Assembly (NCBI GenBank): GCA_945863605.1
Contig: CAMAZP010000002.1
Span: forward strand, 1 to 64,000
Origin: Chitinophaga pinensis
Lineage (GTDB): Bacteria > Bacteroidota > Bacteroidia > Flavobacteriales_D > Crocinitomicaceae
Length of the DNA: 64,000 nt
Direction of reading: 5' to 3'
Positions 62,153-64,000 of this stretch are shown in pieces. The stretch's first letter is position 1. The number at the start of each line of letters is the position of its first letter. The translations under genes and the position numbers were made by a program. The notes below the pieces were generated by a model. That model saw nothing but the letters and a program-made list of their open reading frames with translations. It searched no databases and had not been told where the DNA came from.

Positions 62153-62172
62153 AGAATCAAATTATCAAAATA

Positions 62173-63492
62173 ATGGCAACAGTTAAGTATTTAGTGCGTG
62201 GCACTTCAAACCCCTCAAAGATTTATGCAAGACTTTCAGACGGTCGTACAGATAATGGAGGTATTCGATTAATAGCAGACACAAACATTTTAATTAATCC
62301 TAAATTTTGGGACACAAAAAAGGGAATGCCTAAACAAATGGCAGAAAACAGCGAGAAATTAAACCAAGAAACAGAATTAAAGGACTTAGATATTAAAATT
62401 CTCAAAGAATACGCAAAAGCCAAAGGAACTGGAGCAACCATAAACAAAGATTGGTTAATTGATGTAATTGCAAAATTCAAGAATCCACTACTGGAGCAAA
62501 AAACAGAATATTTGAAAGACTTAATCGAAGCCTATCAAACTGAAATGAAAACAAAGATTAATCCTAAAACTGGAAAACCAATTTCACACCTTACAATAAA
62601 AAGTTTTAGCACTACTTTGATGAGGTTAAAGAAATTTGAGGAATACAAAAACAAACGTTTTTCAATTAGCGATGTTGATTTGACTTTCAAAAATGAATTT
62701 GTAAAGTATGAAAGTGAAAAATTGTTGATTTCTCAAAATAGTATTTCAAAAGATATTCGACAAATAAAAACCGTTTGTTTGGATGCCAACGATAAAGGCT
62801 TTTCAATTAGCGAACAATTACGTTCAAGAAAGTTCTACATAAAAGAAGAGCAAACAGCATTCGTAACCATTACAGAAAGTGAAATTGAACTAATCAAAAA
62901 ATGCGATTTGAAAAAAGTCAACTACTTAGAGAATGCGAGGGACTGGCTAATTATTGGATGTTGGACTGGATGCCGTGTTAATGACTTAATGCAGTTGACA
63001 AATGATAATATTCAAATCACAACCAAAGGACAGAAATTTATTAGATACACCCAAAGCAAAACAAATAAACAAGTTGATATTCCTATTCATTCAGACGTTA
63101 ACGAAATACTGGAGCGTTTAGGAAATTTTCCCCGACCGATTTCAGACCAACGTTTTAACGAATGGATTAAAAAAGTATGTTTACAAAGTGGATTAGTTCA
63201 AGAAGTTCACGGAACAAGGCAAAACCCAACAACCCACCGCAAAGAAGTTGGAACGTTTCAAAAGTGGGAATTGGTACGTTCACACACTTGCAGACGTTCT
63301 TTTGCTACAAATCATTACAATAAGCTACCTAATAAATTAATAATGGCGGTTACTGGACATTCAACAGAAAAAATGTTGCTCAACTACATAGGGGAAACAG
63401 AAAACGACCATTTAGATGACTTTTTAAGCGTTTGGAACACACCAAAACCGAAAGACGAAAAGATTATTCAATTGAATGAGAAACAAGGTTAA
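62173..63492 (+). CDS. tyrosine recombinase / integrase of the Bacteroidetes mobile-element type
   Basis: From the ATG at 62173 the protein has 439 residues. An N-terminal arm-DNA-binding domain starts ATVKYLVRGTSNPSKIYARL. A SAM-like core-binding domain covers about 110-215. The catalytic domain has R268 (WTGCRVNDLMQL), H371-x-x-R374 (RSHTCRRSFATN), H396 (VTGHSTEKML) and the nucleophile Y405 (NYIG). These N-terminal features separate it from XerC/D and match integrases of conjugative transposons, genomic islands and prophages in this phylum. It lies at the left end of whatever element continues beyond the window. Confidence 0.9.
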   Translation: MATVKYLVRGTSNPSKIYARLSDGRTDNGGIRLIADTNILINPKFWDTKKGMPKQMAENSEKLNQETELKDLDIKILKEYAKAKGTGATINKDWLIDVIAKFKNPLLEQKTEYLKDLIEAYQTEMKTKINPKTGKPISHLTIKSFSTTLMRLKKFEEYKNKRFSISDVDLTFKNEFVKYESEKLLISQNSISKDIRQIKTVCLDANDKGFSISEQLRSRKFYIKEEQTAFVTITESEIELIKKCDLKKVNYLENARDWLIIGCWTGCRVNDLMQLTNDNIQITTKGQKFIRYTQSKTNKQVDIPIHSDVNEILERLGNFPRPISDQRFNEWIKKVCLQSGLVQEVHGTRQNPTTHRKEVGTFQKWELVRSHTCRRSFATNHYNKLPNKLIMAVTGHSTEKMLLNYIGETENDHLDDFLSVWNTPKPKDEKIIQLNEKQG

Positions 63493-63498
63493 TTATAC

Positions 63499-64000
63499 CT
63501 AATTATTCCAAATATCAATCACTCTGTTATTTTCATTATTAATTGAGTCAATTTTCATTAAATAAATGGATTCATTATTTTCTTTAATCGAACGTGATGA
63601 AATAAAACCCAATGTAATAGCTGAAAAGGTTCTTGTTTCACCATCACTTAATATCGTTGTCGAGGGAAAAGTATAGTAATAACCAAAGGATTTTTTGCCA
63701 ATTCGCCAACCTTTCAAATCAACCGAAGAACCACTATTATTTTTTATAGTAACAGATTCGTTTTCTGTAGGTGTTGATACAACCATCGAAATGTAAACTC
63801 TATTTTTTTCAATATTTTCACAACTACAATGTTGTACAGTCCAATTTCCATTACTTATTTGTTGCTGTAATCCGTTATTCTCGCAAAAGTCAAAGAAAAT
63901 ATTGGTTGTGTCTACATTTTCAAGTCTTGAAACGACAGATAAATTTTCAAGTGCTACAATCCATTGGGATTTAAAACATTTACAATTTGTACAATCAACC
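63499..64000 (-). CDS. 3' part of a Cys-rich protein with a C-terminal lamin-tail domain (gene continues past the window)
   Basis: Reading the minus strand from base 63999 gives 166 codons without a stop, ending at 63499, so the gene begins outside the window. The visible part has a Cys-rich segment (VDCTNCKCFKSQW, then FCENNGL and VQHCSCENIEKN) and a lamin-tail domain over the last 100 residues: VTIKNNSGSSVDLKGWRIGK, TILSDGETRTFSA and a final RVIDIWNN. Lamin-tail domains at the C-terminus often accompany secreted nucleases or ComEC-like proteins; the functional domain here is not visible. It is convergent with the integrase across 6 bp. Confidence 0.7.
   Translation of the reverse strand, partial: VDCTNCKCFKSQWIVALENLSVVSRLENVDTTNIFFDFCENNGLQQQISNGNWTVQHCSCENIEKNRVYISMVVSTPTENESVTIKNNSGSSVDLKGWRIGKKSFGYYYTFPSTTILSDGETRTFSAITLGFISSRSIKENNESIYLMKIDSINNENNRVIDIWNN

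Larger units (their letters stand above)
61696..62172. other. 477-bp region between the TlpA-like gene and the integrase: probable left junction of a mobile element
   Basis: It contains a strong hairpin at 61938-61964, and the integrase promoter with its direct repeats at 62118-62152. Between 61970 and 62110 the DNA becomes very AT-rich. I see no tRNA gene, no full open frame (a 38-codon frame at about 61785-61900 is the longest I noted) and no obvious attachment core, because the far end of the element is not in the window. Confidence 0.5.

Noticed and set aside
62116-62172. Longer integrase start at 62116
   Set aside because: It lies upstream of the TATCTTTG promoter and inside the direct repeats; the sequence from 62173 matches the normal arm-binding domain start.

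Overview
The window looks like chromosomal DNA of an AT-rich member of the Bacteroidetes, most likely Flavobacteriales (a Crocinitomicaceae/Fluviicola-like organism is my best guess, from gene content only). The supporting evidence is several type IX secretion (T9SS) cargo proteins with type A or type B (CHU_C, gliding-associated) C-terminal signals, the rpsU-xerC-hpf cluster, DUF2851, DUF983, DUF349 and LETM1-related families, starts without Shine-Dalgarno sequences, and many -7 elements of the Bacteroidetes form TAnnTTTG. I saw no rRNA, tRNA or CRISPR array.

Layout. 1-3.5 kb is a defence or mobile segment: the 3' part of a large Eco57I-like restriction-modification protein, a YhcG/DUF1016 PDDEXK nuclease gene, and directly behind it a 90-bp diverged copy of the 3' end of the RM gene. 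3.5-20.2 kb has a pterin carbinolamine dehydratase and a 5448-residue secreted giant with about 43 PKD-like repeats, PKD domains and a CHU_C sorting domain. 20.3-24.6 kb is a minus-strand operon (PfkB kinase, DUF349 protein, membrane protein, GT9 glycosyltransferase). 24.7-26.2 kb is rpsU-xerC-hpf, bounded by terminators. 26.2-33.8 kb holds two or three minus-strand operons: acyl-CoA dehydrogenase, apt and a helix-hairpin-helix protein; an NSS transporter with a 46-residue MetS-like partner; RmlD-like reductase, K+ channel/TrkA-N, PspC and DUF2851. 33.8-40.8 kb is an OmpA/PD40 envelope protein, RluA-type pseudouridine synthase, T9SS cargo, PASTA protein and LOG-family protein. 40.9-47.5 kb carries YihY, an ABC ATPase without a visible permease, an acidic orphan, a LETM1-related protein, a small beta-barrel and a lamin-tail-domain T9SS protein. 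47.6-61.7 kb has asd, DUF983, an AraC regulator, a phosphohexomutase, rocD, a winged-HTH/phosphoribosyltransferase fusion with two tandem operator-like palindromes, a secreted M14 carboxypeptidase, truA, a membrane protein, an ECF sigma/anti-sigma pair whose anti-sigma ends in a CHU_C domain, and a TlpA-like thioredoxin protein. 62-64 kb starts a second mobile segment: a tyrosine integrase of the Bacteroidetes mobile-element type and the 3' end of a Cys-rich lamin-tail protein.

How it fits together. Most of the middle is housekeeping. The accessory signals are at both edges, in the giant T9SS adhesin-like protein, and in two small regulatory modules. One is the ECF sigma/CHU_C anti-sigma pair, which could couple transcription to the state of T9SS export. 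The other is the HTH-PRTase with its overlapping operator and promoter. These two and the RM/YhcG scar are the items I would look at first.
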